Assembly: GCA_030647855.1 (NCBI GenBank)
Contig: JAUSIJ010000061.1
Location: forward strand, 1 to 7,806
Direction: 5' to 3'
Length of the DNA stretch: 7,806 nt
Source: a bacterium
GTDB lineage: Bacteria; Patescibacteriota; Minisyncoccia; Phycocordibacterales; JAUSIJ01
Shown: in pieces, positions 1 through 5,410 of the stretch
How positions within the stretch are numbered: position 1 is the first letter of the stretch
How the letters are laid out: every line of letters starts with the position of its first letter
The notes under the pieces: generated by a model
Database searches by the model: none
What the model saw: the letters and a program-made list of their open reading frames with translations, nothing else
What the model was told of the DNA's origin: nothing
Program-made: the position numbers and the translations under genes

Positions 1-239
1 CGCTCCACCTCCGAACCAAAATCGGCGTGGCCCGGCGTGTCGACGATATTAATTTTCGTATCTTTATATAAAATGGCCGCATTCTTGGCATAAATGGTAA
101 TACCGCGTTCCAGCTCCAAGGTGTTCGAATCCATGGACACTCCCTCGGGAAGGGCGCCGGTTTGGCGCAACATTGCATCGGTCAAGGTTGTCTTGCCGTG
201 GTCAACGTGAGCGATAATTGCGATATTTCGAATTTCCAT
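1..239 (-). CDS. typA: TypA/BipA ribosome-associated GTPase, N-terminal part (cut by window edge)
   Basis: The 79 visible N-terminal residues are a translational GTPase G domain. The P-loop motif AHVDHGKTT lies at residues 10-18, the switch I region ends in LERGIT, and the switch II motif DTPGHADFG follows near residue 68. The MDSN..ELERGIT signature before switch I is typical of TypA/BipA rather than EF-G or LepA. TypA binds the 70S ribosome, hydrolyses GTP and supports ribosome assembly and stress adaptation in the cytoplasm. The stretch between the P-loop helix and MDSN is about five residues shorter than I recall for the E. coli protein. The start is the ATG at 237-239, with a modest GAGAGA ribosome site at 246-251. 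That site directly abuts the inverted-repeat element at 252-344. The C-terminal domains lie beyond the left edge. Confidence 0.95.
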   Translation of the reverse strand, partial: MEIRNIAIIAHVDHGKTTLTDAMLRQTGALPEGVSMDSNTLELERGITIYAKNAAILYKDTKINIVDTPGHADFGSEVE

Positions 240-251
240 AAATGGTCTCTC

Positions 252-344
252 GGTATTGTTTTTGAAAGCACGCGTAAAATTCTGTTGAGAATTCTCTCCT
301 GCTTGGCGTCGCCACGCCTGCGCAAGGCTTTCAAAAACAATACC
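252..344 (-). repeat. 93-bp structured inverted-repeat element in the typA leader
   Basis: Perfect 18-bp arms at 252-269 and 327-344 (ggtattgtttttgaaagc and its reverse complement) enclose 57 bases. Inside are two more perfect hairpins: 278-283 with 288-293 (aattct, loop gttg) and 305-309 with 314-318 (ggcgt, loop cgcc). The second can be extended by cttg 302-305 pairing with caag 323-326. Together they could fold as a three-way junction. In the typA transcript the outer stem would end immediately before the GAGAGA ribosome site. It could be a cis-acting leader RNA, a small non-autonomous mobile repeat, or a terminator/attenuator. No target-site duplication is evident at its edges. The inverted repeat is certain; its function is unknown. 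Confidence 0.75.
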
Positions 345-371
345 CCCGCTTAGTTAGAAAGAAGGGAATCA

Positions 372-548
372 ATGTTTCGCATCTCTATAGTAACCCACGA
401 TCTGCGTATAATTAAAAACGGCCAACTGGCCGCCTTAAGAGTACAACAGCCGGAAGAAGAAGGCAATTTCGGCCTGAGAGGCTCTTCGGTATGCTTCACT
501 CGTTCAACATCTCGAAGGTCTAGAATTCGGGCTTACCAGTTAAGGTAA
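372..548 (+). CDS. Small hypothetical protein, 58 aa, upstream of the DUF2795 gene
   Basis: This short open frame starts with ATG and runs 58 codons to TAA. I do not recognise the protein. It begins MFRISIVTHDLRIIKNGQLA, has an acidic patch (PEEEG) near residues 29-33, one cysteine, and a very basic C-terminal third rich in Ser and Arg. No membrane segment is visible. Two things support a real gene: a strong AAGGG ribosome site at 362-366, five bases before the ATG, and a stop codon only 4 bp before the next start, whose own AAGG site overlaps the last codons of this frame. That arrangement suggests translational coupling with the DUF2795 gene. The alternative is an untranslated leader that is open by chance, which at this length cannot be excluded. 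Confidence 0.45.
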   Translation: MFRISIVTHDLRIIKNGQLAALRVQQPEEEGNFGLRGSSVCFTRSTSRRSRIRAYQLR

Positions 549-552
549 ACTT

Positions 553-798
553 ATGCGAGATAGAGATAATGGTTGGAGTATGCAGGATATGGACTGGAGA
601 GAAAACGAAAGAGCAAGTCCGGCCAGCATGCAGGAATTTCTTAATGGTATAGACTATCCGGCCACAAGGGATGACCTTTTAGAGCAAGCGGAGATGCAGG
701 AAACGACACCCGATATAATGTATGTCATTGCACAGCTACCAGACGAGGAGTATAGCGGTCCACAGGATGTATCGAAAGCAGTTGGCGAGGTCGAGTAA
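553..798 (+). CDS. DUF2795 domain protein, 81 aa
   Basis: This small acidic cytoplasmic protein has an N-terminal tail of about 25 residues rich in Asp, Arg and Trp, then a DUF2795 domain. The family signature is clear in two blocks: FLNGIDYPATRDDLLEQA at residues 29-46, and LPDEEYSGPQDVSKAVG at 62-78. DUF2795 proteins are short helical proteins common in Actinobacteria, CPR bacteria and others. Their biochemical role is not established, so no function is assigned. The start ATG has AAGG at 542-545 with a seven-base spacer. It follows the 58-codon frame by 4 bp and is followed by a hairpin terminator, so the two probably form a bicistronic unit separate from the oxidase genes. Confidence 0.85.
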   Translation: MRDRDNGWSMQDMDWRENERASPASMQEFLNGIDYPATRDDLLEQAEMQETTPDIMYVIAQLPDEEYSGPQDVSKAVGEVE

Positions 799-811
799 TG
801 TTGAGAAAACC

Positions 812-841
812 AAAACATCCCACCACCGCATGGGATGTTTT
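812..841 (+). terminator. Hairpin terminator after the DUF2795 gene
   Basis: A perfect 11-bp stem pairs aaaacatccca (812-822) with tgggatgtttt (831-841) around the loop ccaccgca, starting 13 bases after the DUF2795 stop. The T-run is short and lies within the stem, and A-rich sequence precedes the left arm, so it is a moderate rather than canonical intrinsic terminator. Confidence 0.6.
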
Positions 842-888
842 GCATACGCGAGATACTTAGTCGAGTCTGGTTTTATTACCTCGAGCTG

Positions 889-897
889 TGTTATTCT
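889..897 (+). promoter_or_regulatory. Putative extended -10 promoter of the oxidase pair
   Basis: TG at 889-890, one base, then TATTCT at 892-897 forms an extended -10. No good -35 hexamer is visible 16-18 bp upstream. Transcription would begin near 904, leaving at most about eight bases before the ATG at 912. No Shine-Dalgarno is present there, which fits a leaderless or near-leaderless transcript. Confidence 0.35.
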
Positions 898-911
898 AAA
901 AACGTTTGGTG

Positions 912-1721
912 ATGAGATACTCTCGACTTTTATTAATTCTTACCGTACCGGCCATTCTGTTCACAGCCTACAATATAACGGCTGAGAAATTAGGAAGTTA
1001 TGAGGGAGAACTTCTGCCTGACCTTGTTCCACTTCCGGCACGTGATTTGACGATAGAACGATCTGCCGACGGTAAAATCTTTCTTTTATTCAGCACCACA
1101 TTTTATAATCAAGGCAGAGGCCCTCTTGAGCTTAGCGGAGATCCAGCCACAAAGGACATTGAAGGAGATCTTGATAGAGTGGTTTTTCAGCGCGTGTATC
1201 ACACTAACGGAGGCCGTAGTGAAAGGGCGGCAGGTATTTTTTTGTGGCACCAAGAGCACAGCCACTACCATTTCTCAGATTTTGCAGAGTATGATTTAGA
1301 AGCAGTTGATGCAGAGAATCACGAAGATCTCGCCGGCAGTAGGGTCAAGTCGACGTTTTGCATCCGCGATGTGAGTAAGATAGATCTCGAACTTAGGTAT
1401 GGTAGGATGGAAGCTTATTATCTTACCTGCAATAAAGATATACAGGGAGTATCCGTCGGTTGGGCTGACACCTATTACTTCAATTACCCAGCGCAAAAAA
1501 TAGAGATTACTGACTTGTCCTCGGGAACATACCAGTTCGTACAGAAAGTTAACCCGGCTCTGCGTTTGCGGGAGCTTGATTATGAAAATAATATGAGCTC
1601 CGTACTCTTTGTTCTTAATATGGAGAAGGGAACAGTGCAAGTGCTTGAGGAAACTCCCAGCAATACACCGCAAGTCGAGCATATACACTTAGAACAGCCC
1701 TTCGGAGAAGAAAGTTTATGA
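912..1721 (+). CDS. Lysyl oxidase family protein (secreted copper/quinone amine oxidase-like)
   Basis: This 269-residue protein has a hydrophobic N-terminal signal or anchor (MRYSR then about 15 apolar residues) and one lysyl oxidase (LOX) domain. LOX enzymes oxidise primary amines, classically peptidyl lysine, to aldehydes with release of H2O2 and ammonia, using Cu(II) and lysyl tyrosylquinone. The copper motif LWHQEHSHYHF supplies three histidines in HxHxH spacing, matching WHSCHQHYHS of human LOX. VKSTFC contains the Lys that aligns with human Lys320, and WADTYYF contains the Tyr that aligns with Tyr355, so both cofactor-forming residues are present. The C-terminal block KIEITDLSSGTYQF..VNP..RLRELDYENN matches the family. 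Two cysteines after the copper site may form a disulfide. ATG at 912 is chosen; in-frame GTG (909) and TTG (906) lie just upstream. Its stop overlaps the next start as ATGA. GC is about 40-43% in two 60-base samples, far below the downstream gene. Substrate is unknown. Confidence 0.88.
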   Translation: MRYSRLLLILTVPAILFTAYNITAEKLGSYEGELLPDLVPLPARDLTIERSADGKIFLLFSTTFYNQGRGPLELSGDPATKDIEGDLDRVVFQRVYHTNGGRSERAAGIFLWHQEHSHYHFSDFAEYDLEAVDAENHEDLAGSRVKSTFCIRDVSKIDLELRYGRMEAYYLTCNKDIQGVSVGWADTYYFNYPAQKIEITDLSSGTYQFVQKVNPALRLRELDYENNMSSVLFVLNMEKGTVQVLEETPSNTPQVEHIHLEQPFGEESL

Positions 1722-2803
1722 AAAAAATAATTGCCACCGTTCCCATCATTCTAGCGCTTACGATTGTGGTCTTGCTTGCCGCGAACCGCCAAGGCGAAGA
1801 AGCAAACGAGCCTCGTGCGGGCGTCACCGTTATCGCCGACAACATTGAAATTCCCTGGGACATCGCTTTTCTGCCGGACGGCAGCATGCTTGTTACCGAG
1901 CGAGGAGGGAATGTGCTTGCGCTCGAAGCGACCGGAGGGCAAAAGACCGTCTTTAACACGGAAGTCGAGGGCGGCGGCGAGGGCGGGCTTCTTGGCATTG
2001 CCCTTCACCCGAATTTTGCCGACAATCGCTTTGTGTATCTTTACATGACTCGGCCGGCGAGCGGCGGCCAAACCGGAAATCGCGTGGTTCGCTATCGCTA
2101 TGAAAACGAAATCTTTTCTTTCGATAAAGTAATCATAAACGGCATTCCCGGCGCCATTTATCATGACGGCGGAAGGATAGCCTTTGGGCCGAACGGGATG
2201 CTCTACATCTCAACCGGCGATGCGACGGAGCCTCGGCTTGCTCAAGATTTATCCTCGCTTGCCGGCAAAATTTTACGCCTGCGCGACGACGGCGCTCTAC
2301 CGTCAGACAATCCTTTTGGCACCGCAATATACTCTTACGGCCACCGCAACCCTCAAGGGCTTGCTTGGGACAGTGAAGGTCGCCTCTTCAGTACCGAACA
2401 CGGTCGCTCAGGCGCCCTCTCGGGACTCGATGAAATAAATTTTATACAAGCTGGAACTAATTACGGCTGGCCTGACATCGAGGGCGACCAAACAAAAAAC
2501 GGCATGGTAAATCCTATTCTCCACTCCGGCGCGCGGACGACGTGGGCGCCGGCAAGCGCGGCAATTCTCAACGGCAGCATCTTTTTTGGCGGTCTCCGGG
2601 GAGAAGCGCTCTATGAAGCTATCCTCGACGGCGAACGAGTGCGGGAACTCAAAACTCACTTCGAGGGGGAGTTTGGAAGAATCCGGACGGTGCGAGTTGG
2701 TCCCGACGAAATGCTCTATCTCTCTACAAGTAATCGTGACGGCAGAGGTTCGCCGGCCCCGAACGATGACAAAATTATCCGCGTGAATCCGAAAGAGCTT
2801 TAG
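1718..2803 (+). CDS. PQQ-dependent sugar dehydrogenase family protein (GSDH/aldose dehydrogenase-like), membrane-anchored
   Basis: This 361-residue beta-propeller of the GSDH family is related to soluble glucose dehydrogenase and E. coli YliI. Family enzymes oxidise aldose sugars at C1 to lactones with PQQ and Ca2+. Residues 4-21 form a hydrophobic N-terminal anchor or signal with no lipobox cysteine, so it acts outside the cytoplasm. Family blocks appear in order: IPWDIAFLPDG..LVTER (45-62), GLLGIALHPNF (90-100), HDGGRIAFGPNG (149-160) with the presumed catalytic His149, GHRNPQGLAW (208-217) with Arg210 matching the PQQ-contacting Arg, GLDEIN..AGTNYGWP (236-252) of the Ca-binding loop, and TSNRDGRG (337-344) near the PQQ pocket. 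Translation is coupled to the LOX-like gene by a 4-bp overlap, and a GGAG site lies at 1704-1707. GC reaches about 62% in two 60-base samples. PQQ would probably have to be scavenged; no PQQ genes are in the window. A PQQ-free family member is possible. Confidence 0.88.
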   Translation: MKKIIATVPIILALTIVVLLAANRQGEEANEPRAGVTVIADNIEIPWDIAFLPDGSMLVTERGGNVLALEATGGQKTVFNTEVEGGGEGGLLGIALHPNFADNRFVYLYMTRPASGGQTGNRVVRYRYENEIFSFDKVIINGIPGAIYHDGGRIAFGPNGMLYISTGDATEPRLAQDLSSLAGKILRLRDDGALPSDNPFGTAIYSYGHRNPQGLAWDSEGRLFSTEHGRSGALSGLDEINFIQAGTNYGWPDIEGDQTKNGMVNPILHSGARTTWAPASAAILNGSIFFGGLRGEALYEAILDGERVRELKTHFEGEFGRIRTVRVGPDEMLYLSTSNRDGRGSPAPNDDKIIRVNPKEL

Positions 2804-2810
2804 AGAATCA

Positions 2811-2839
2811 TTGATGGACGCCCCCGATGCTCGTACAAT
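2811..2839 (+). promoter_or_regulatory. Sigma-70-type promoter giving a leaderless transcript
   Basis: TTGATG (2811-2816) and TACAAT (2834-2839) are separated by exactly 17 bp. The expected start, seven bases past the -10, coincides with the ATG at 2846. No properly spaced Shine-Dalgarno precedes that ATG; the GGAAAG just before it is too close. This predicts a leaderless mRNA independent of the sugar-dehydrogenase gene, which ends at 2803. Confidence 0.65.
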
Positions 2840-2845
2840 GGAAAG

Positions 2846-3943
2846 ATGGCTCCCGGAAGTGACACCTACGAGAAGATCATAAATCAGCATCTCTCCATCC
2901 TAAAAGACCTCCAGTATAAGTCAGGGCTTTTTGCCGCTTCAAAAAAAGATGTTGCCACCGGCTACAATAAGGCATGGCTCCGCGATAACTTTTATGAATG
3001 CCTGGCCTTTGAAGTACTCGGTGATTACGAAACGGTAAGGAAGACGTACCGATCAATTCTCGATATTTTAAAAAAACATGAATTCAAAATCGATTATGCT
3101 ATCGCCAAAAAACCCGAACACACGCATCAATATATTCACCCTCGCTATAATCCCGAAACCTTCGATGAATACTGGGAGGAATGGGGCAACAAACAAAATG
3201 ACTCCATCGGCTGCATACTCTTTAAGATTGGCGAGCTGGAGAAAAAAAATAAGGGACTCATTATTGAAAGCGATGACGACATGCGGGTTATTCAAAAGCT
3301 CGTCTGGTATCTCTCAACACTCGAATACTGGCATGATCCCGATTCCGGTGTCTGGGAAGAGGAAGAAGAATTGCACGCCTCATCTGTCGGCGCGTGTCTC
3401 GCGGGACTTGTGATGATAAGCAATCGGGAAGGAATCAATGTTCCCGCTGAGCTCATAGAGAAAGGCAAAGCGACCCTTCATGCTATGCTCCCCCGCGAGT
3501 CTAAGCGTAAGTTTGTCGATCTGGCGCTCCTATCGCTCGTCTGGCCGTATGACATAGTAACGAAGGAGGAAGCGAACGCGATTCTTGAAAATGTCGAGTA
3601 TCATCTCCTGAAAGAACGAGGGGTCATACGCTACAAAGGCGATAAATATTACAACAAAAATCCTGACGGATGGTCGGAAGAAGCAGAGTGGACTTTTGGT
3701 CTAAGCTGGCTCTCGATTATCTATGCGAAACTCGGGAAAAAAGAAGCGGCCGAAAGATTTCTCGCCGAAGCCAAGAAAACCGTAACAAAAGACGGCGCCC
3801 TTCCTGAACTCTATTTTTCGAACTCCCCGAAATTTAACGATAATACGCCGCTCGGCTGGAGTGAAAGTCTTTTTATTGTGGCGCTCCACGCCGTGAACCA
3901 CAATCATTTACAAGCAATGGAGCCGGAAGTTGCCGCACGATGA
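2846..3943 (+). CDS. GH15 / phosphorylase-kinase-alpha-like (alpha/alpha)6-barrel protein
   Basis: This 365-residue cytoplasmic protein without a signal peptide belongs to the glucoamylase-fold group that includes GH15 enzymes and the N-terminal domain of phosphorylase kinase alpha/beta. Visible signatures are GYNKAWLRDNFYE (39-51), KQNDSIG (116-122), GVWEEEEELHASSVG (168-182) with Glu171 at the usual general-acid position, DGWSEEAEWTFG (274-285), LPELY (319-323) with Glu321 at the expected base position, and PLGWSES (335-341). GH15 enzymes release glucose from alpha-1,4/1,6-glucans; kinase regulatory subunits use the fold without clear catalysis. The VWE..ELHASSVG block resembles the kinase-subunit branch more, yet both candidate Glu residues are present, so glucoside hydrolysis remains possible. 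It is a lone barrel, without the beta-sandwich domain found in many prokaryotic glucoamylases. It is transcribed from its own promoter, and its stop meets the terminator of the convergent DUF4926 gene. An intracellular glycan or trehalose-type substrate is a guess. Confidence 0.75.
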   Translation: MAPGSDTYEKIINQHLSILKDLQYKSGLFAASKKDVATGYNKAWLRDNFYECLAFEVLGDYETVRKTYRSILDILKKHEFKIDYAIAKKPEHTHQYIHPRYNPETFDEYWEEWGNKQNDSIGCILFKIGELEKKNKGLIIESDDDMRVIQKLVWYLSTLEYWHDPDSGVWEEEEELHASSVGACLAGLVMISNREGINVPAELIEKGKATLHAMLPRESKRKFVDLALLSLVWPYDIVTKEEANAILENVEYHLLKERGVIRYKGDKYYNKNPDGWSEEAEWTFGLSWLSIIYAKLGKKEAAERFLAEAKKTVTKDGALPELYFSNSPKFNDNTPLGWSESLFIVALHAVNHNHLQAMEPEVAAR

Positions 3944-3977
3944 AGAAAAAGCGCAGTCCCCTGTGGGCGCTGCGCTT
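3943..3977 (-). terminator. Intrinsic terminator of the DUF4926 gene
   Basis: On the minus strand an 8-bp stem pairs 3970-3977 (aagcgcag as read) with 3949-3956 (ctgcgctt). An inner ccc/ggg pairing is possible, and a U-rich tail (tttttcttc) follows, which is canonical. On the plus strand no T-run follows, so it serves the minus-strand gene ending at 3992. The U-tract overlaps the last codon of the convergent GH15-like gene. Confidence 0.75.
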
Positions 3978-3991
3978 GCGAACATCTGCTG

Positions 3992-4198
3992 TTACTGTTT
4001 TTGCGATCTTGCGATCTGCTCCGGCAGAAGCAATGCCCGTCCTGCCTGATGAGGATCCGTCACCTCAAACTCGACTTCATATGCTGTCGTGGGGATAAAC
4101 CACGTCGAGCGAATTACTCCTTTCTTCCCCCTAAAAAGAGAGAGCTCGGGCACATCCCGAGTCAGTTCCACCAAATCATCAACCCGTGGTTCGTCCAT
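3992..4198 (-). CDS. DUF4926 domain protein, 68 aa
   Basis: This small SH3/KOW-like beta-barrel protein is of the DUF4926 type. It begins with a short polar lead, then DLVELTRDVPEL (8-19), the turn FRGKKGVI (22-29), the core strand AYEVEFEVTD (39-48), and ALLLPEQI (55-62). This pattern is shared with small proteins often found near toxin-antitoxin or stress genes, but no molecular role is established and no toxin partner is next to it. The start ATG is well supported by a GGAGG ribosome site at 4206-4210 with a seven-base spacer. The gene has its own strong promoter and terminator, so it is a monocistronic unit and probably well expressed. Confidence 0.8.
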   Translation of the reverse strand: MDEPRVDDLVELTRDVPELSLFRGKKGVIRSTWFIPTTAYEVEFEVTDPHQAGRALLLPEQIARSQKQ

Positions 4199-4262
4199 AG
4201 CCAGTCCTCCGTTCTCTAAGTATCCCCTAACCTAAACAGAAACTTATTACAGAACCTCAGCA

Positions 4263-4291
4263 ATTGTAGCATAAACAATAAATTTTGTCTA
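4263..4291 (-). promoter_or_regulatory. Near-consensus promoter of the DUF4926 gene
   Basis: Read on the minus strand, TAGACA (4286-4291) is followed after 17 bp by TACAAT (4263-4268), preceded by TG in extended -10 position. Transcription should start near 4256, giving a leader of about 57 nt with GGAGG at 4206-4210. Confidence 0.75.
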
Positions 4292-4333
4292 GAGTGCCGC
4301 CCCTCAGCGCACAAATTCTCGAGCGCTGCAAGG

Positions 4334-4966
4334 TCAGCCTAGATGCGCGTGGTCGTTCCACGTCCTTATCCACCATGTTTTAGTCGCCTCGGGATCATTA
4401 ATAACGACAGTAATGCCGGTATTTTTCATATGGAAGGCTCTGATAAACTCGCCCGCTTCGCGCCCTGTCAGATTTTTCTCAAATATTATGCTTGCCATAA
4501 CAATGCGCAAAAAAAGACCGTGCGTGACTACGAGAATTTTATCTTCCTTGCGATGCGCTAAATATTTAAGCGATTTTTCGGCTCTTTCTTTCAAATCCTC
4601 AAAATTTTCCTCATCAGAGAGCCTGAACTCTTCTACTCCGAAGTTTTCCTGAATGCGCTTGTCGGCTTCGAGCACTTCCGGATCATCCTTGGCTCTGCCG
4701 ACATGCCATGACGGTCTTCGCCGTTCGACAAAAAGCCCAGAGAATTCAATCGGCTTGTTGATAACGTCGTTAATGATTACGGCGGTTTCCTCTGCGCGCT
4801 TCATGGTGCTGGCGATAATTACATCAACCGATAGCTTGGTAAAACGTTTGGCGAGAAATGCTGCCTGCTCCTTTCCCTTCTCCGTGAGCGAAGAACTCGG
4901 CCCCTGGAAAACAAGTCCGGCGTTGCCCTCACTTTCTCCATGACGCACGAAATAGATTGTTTTCAT
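4334..4966 (-). CDS. Histidine phosphatase superfamily protein (phosphoglycerate-mutase-like)
   Basis: This cytoplasmic protein of about 210 residues begins MKTIYFVRHGES. The RHG motif at residues 8-10 carries the phospho-accepting His9 and its neighbouring Arg8. The second active-site Arg lies in STMKRAEETA (54-63), the likely acid Glu in FVERRRP (80-86), and the second catalytic His in VVTHGLFLR (146-154). All members of the phosphate pocket are therefore present. The family includes phosphoglycerate mutases, alpha-ribazole phosphatase and broad phosphatases. Sequence alone does not fix the substrate, and the cofactor-dependent mutase signature is not obvious. ATG at 4964-4966 is chosen because the motif then starts at the usual distance; a TTG at 4975 is possible. 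Neither has a good Shine-Dalgarno. The gene starts 12 bp after the GIY-YIG stop, so the two are probably cotranscribed. Confidence 0.9.
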   Translation of the reverse strand: MKTIYFVRHGESEGNAGLVFQGPSSSLTEKGKEQAAFLAKRFTKLSVDVIIASTMKRAEETAVIINDVINKPIEFSGLFVERRRPSWHVGRAKDDPEVLEADKRIQENFGVEEFRLSDEENFEDLKERAEKSLKYLAHRKEDKILVVTHGLFLRIVMASIIFEKNLTGREAGEFIRAFHMKNTGITVVINDPEATKTWWIRTWNDHAHLG

Positions 4967-4978
4967 AACTGACAAAGA

Positions 4979-5230
4979 CTAATTTGGTTTTCCATATTTT
5001 ATGAGGTCGAGCTTTTTTTCTCTACGCCAACCTTTGATTTGTGCTTCTCTCTTGAGAGCCCGGGACCGATTGGGATATTGCTCGGTGTAAACAACACGAA
5101 CAACTTCTTTAGAACTTGTATAGTGACCGCCTTTCCCATTCTTATGTTCACTGAACCTGCGCTCTACATCTATAGTTATACCAGTATAGAGTGATTTATC
5201 TGTGCATTCAATTATATATAAAAAATACAT
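4979..5230 (-). CDS. GIY-YIG nuclease domain protein (YhbQ/UPF0213-like), 83 aa
   Basis: This single-domain GIY-YIG protein has YFLYIIEC (2-9) and SLYTGIT (13-19), which form the GIY...YIG pair with Tyr5 and Tyr15. Arg25 lies in ERRFSEH, and Glu62 in ALKREAQIKGW matches the metal-binding Glu. The HYTSS segment (36-40) is also typical of the small UPF0213 group. Members are structure-selective or orphan DNA nucleases whose physiological role is poorly defined; Parcubacteria genomes often carry several copies. The ATG at 5228-5230 is chosen; an in-frame GTG at 5245 would place part of the upstream palindromic repeat into the coding region. There is no Shine-Dalgarno. All active-site residues are intact. 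Confidence 0.9.
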   Translation of the reverse strand: MYFLYIIECTDKSLYTGITIDVERRFSEHKNGKGGHYTSSKEVVRVVYTEQYPNRSRALKREAQIKGWRREKKLDLIKYGKPN

Positions 5231-5235
5231 GGCGG

Positions 5236-5317
5236 TTCGACTCACTACATTCGCTCACCGCACTTCTCCTCGCTCAGTACAAGGCCTGCACTGAGCGAGT
5301 GAAGCGAGTCGAAGTGC
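5236..5317. repeat. Nested GAGCGA-type palindromic repeat
   Basis: A perfect 10-bp stem pairs ctcgctcagt (5269-5278) with actgagcgag (5290-5299) around an 11-base loop. An outer pairing joins gcacttc (5260-5266) with gaagtgc (5311-5317). An alternative pairing joins ttcgactc (5236-5243) with gagtcgaa (5306-5313). GAGCGA/GCGAGT motifs recur through it. It lies directly upstream of the GIY-YIG start. It resembles repeats often seen between CPR genes; the function is unknown. Confidence 0.75.
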
Positions 5318-5410
5318 TGGCCGTCTCGAGCTAGAACCGAGGTCGGTCAAGTCCTGTAACGACATTTCTTAATATTCTATCCCACTTTGTTCGATGCGTC
5401 TCGAGCACCC

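Noticed and set aside
162..353. Plus-strand 63-codon open frame over the start of typA and the inverted repeat
   Set aside because: It lies antisense to the conserved TypA G domain and runs through both arms of the inverted repeat; the sequence has no recognisable family.
420..431. ggccaactggcc palindrome as an operator site
   Set aside because: It lies inside the 58-codon frame, has no second copy and no link to a promoter; such short palindromes arise by chance.
1296..2164. Long minus-strand open frames beneath the LOX-like and dehydrogenase genes (up to about 137 codons)
   Set aside because: They are antisense shadows of two well-supported genes, have no family motifs and no ribosome sites.
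4305..4328. cagcgc/gcgctg inverted repeat as a terminator for the histidine phosphatase gene
   Set aside because: The stem is only 6 bp with a 12-base loop and no T-run on the minus strand. It is not strong enough to list.
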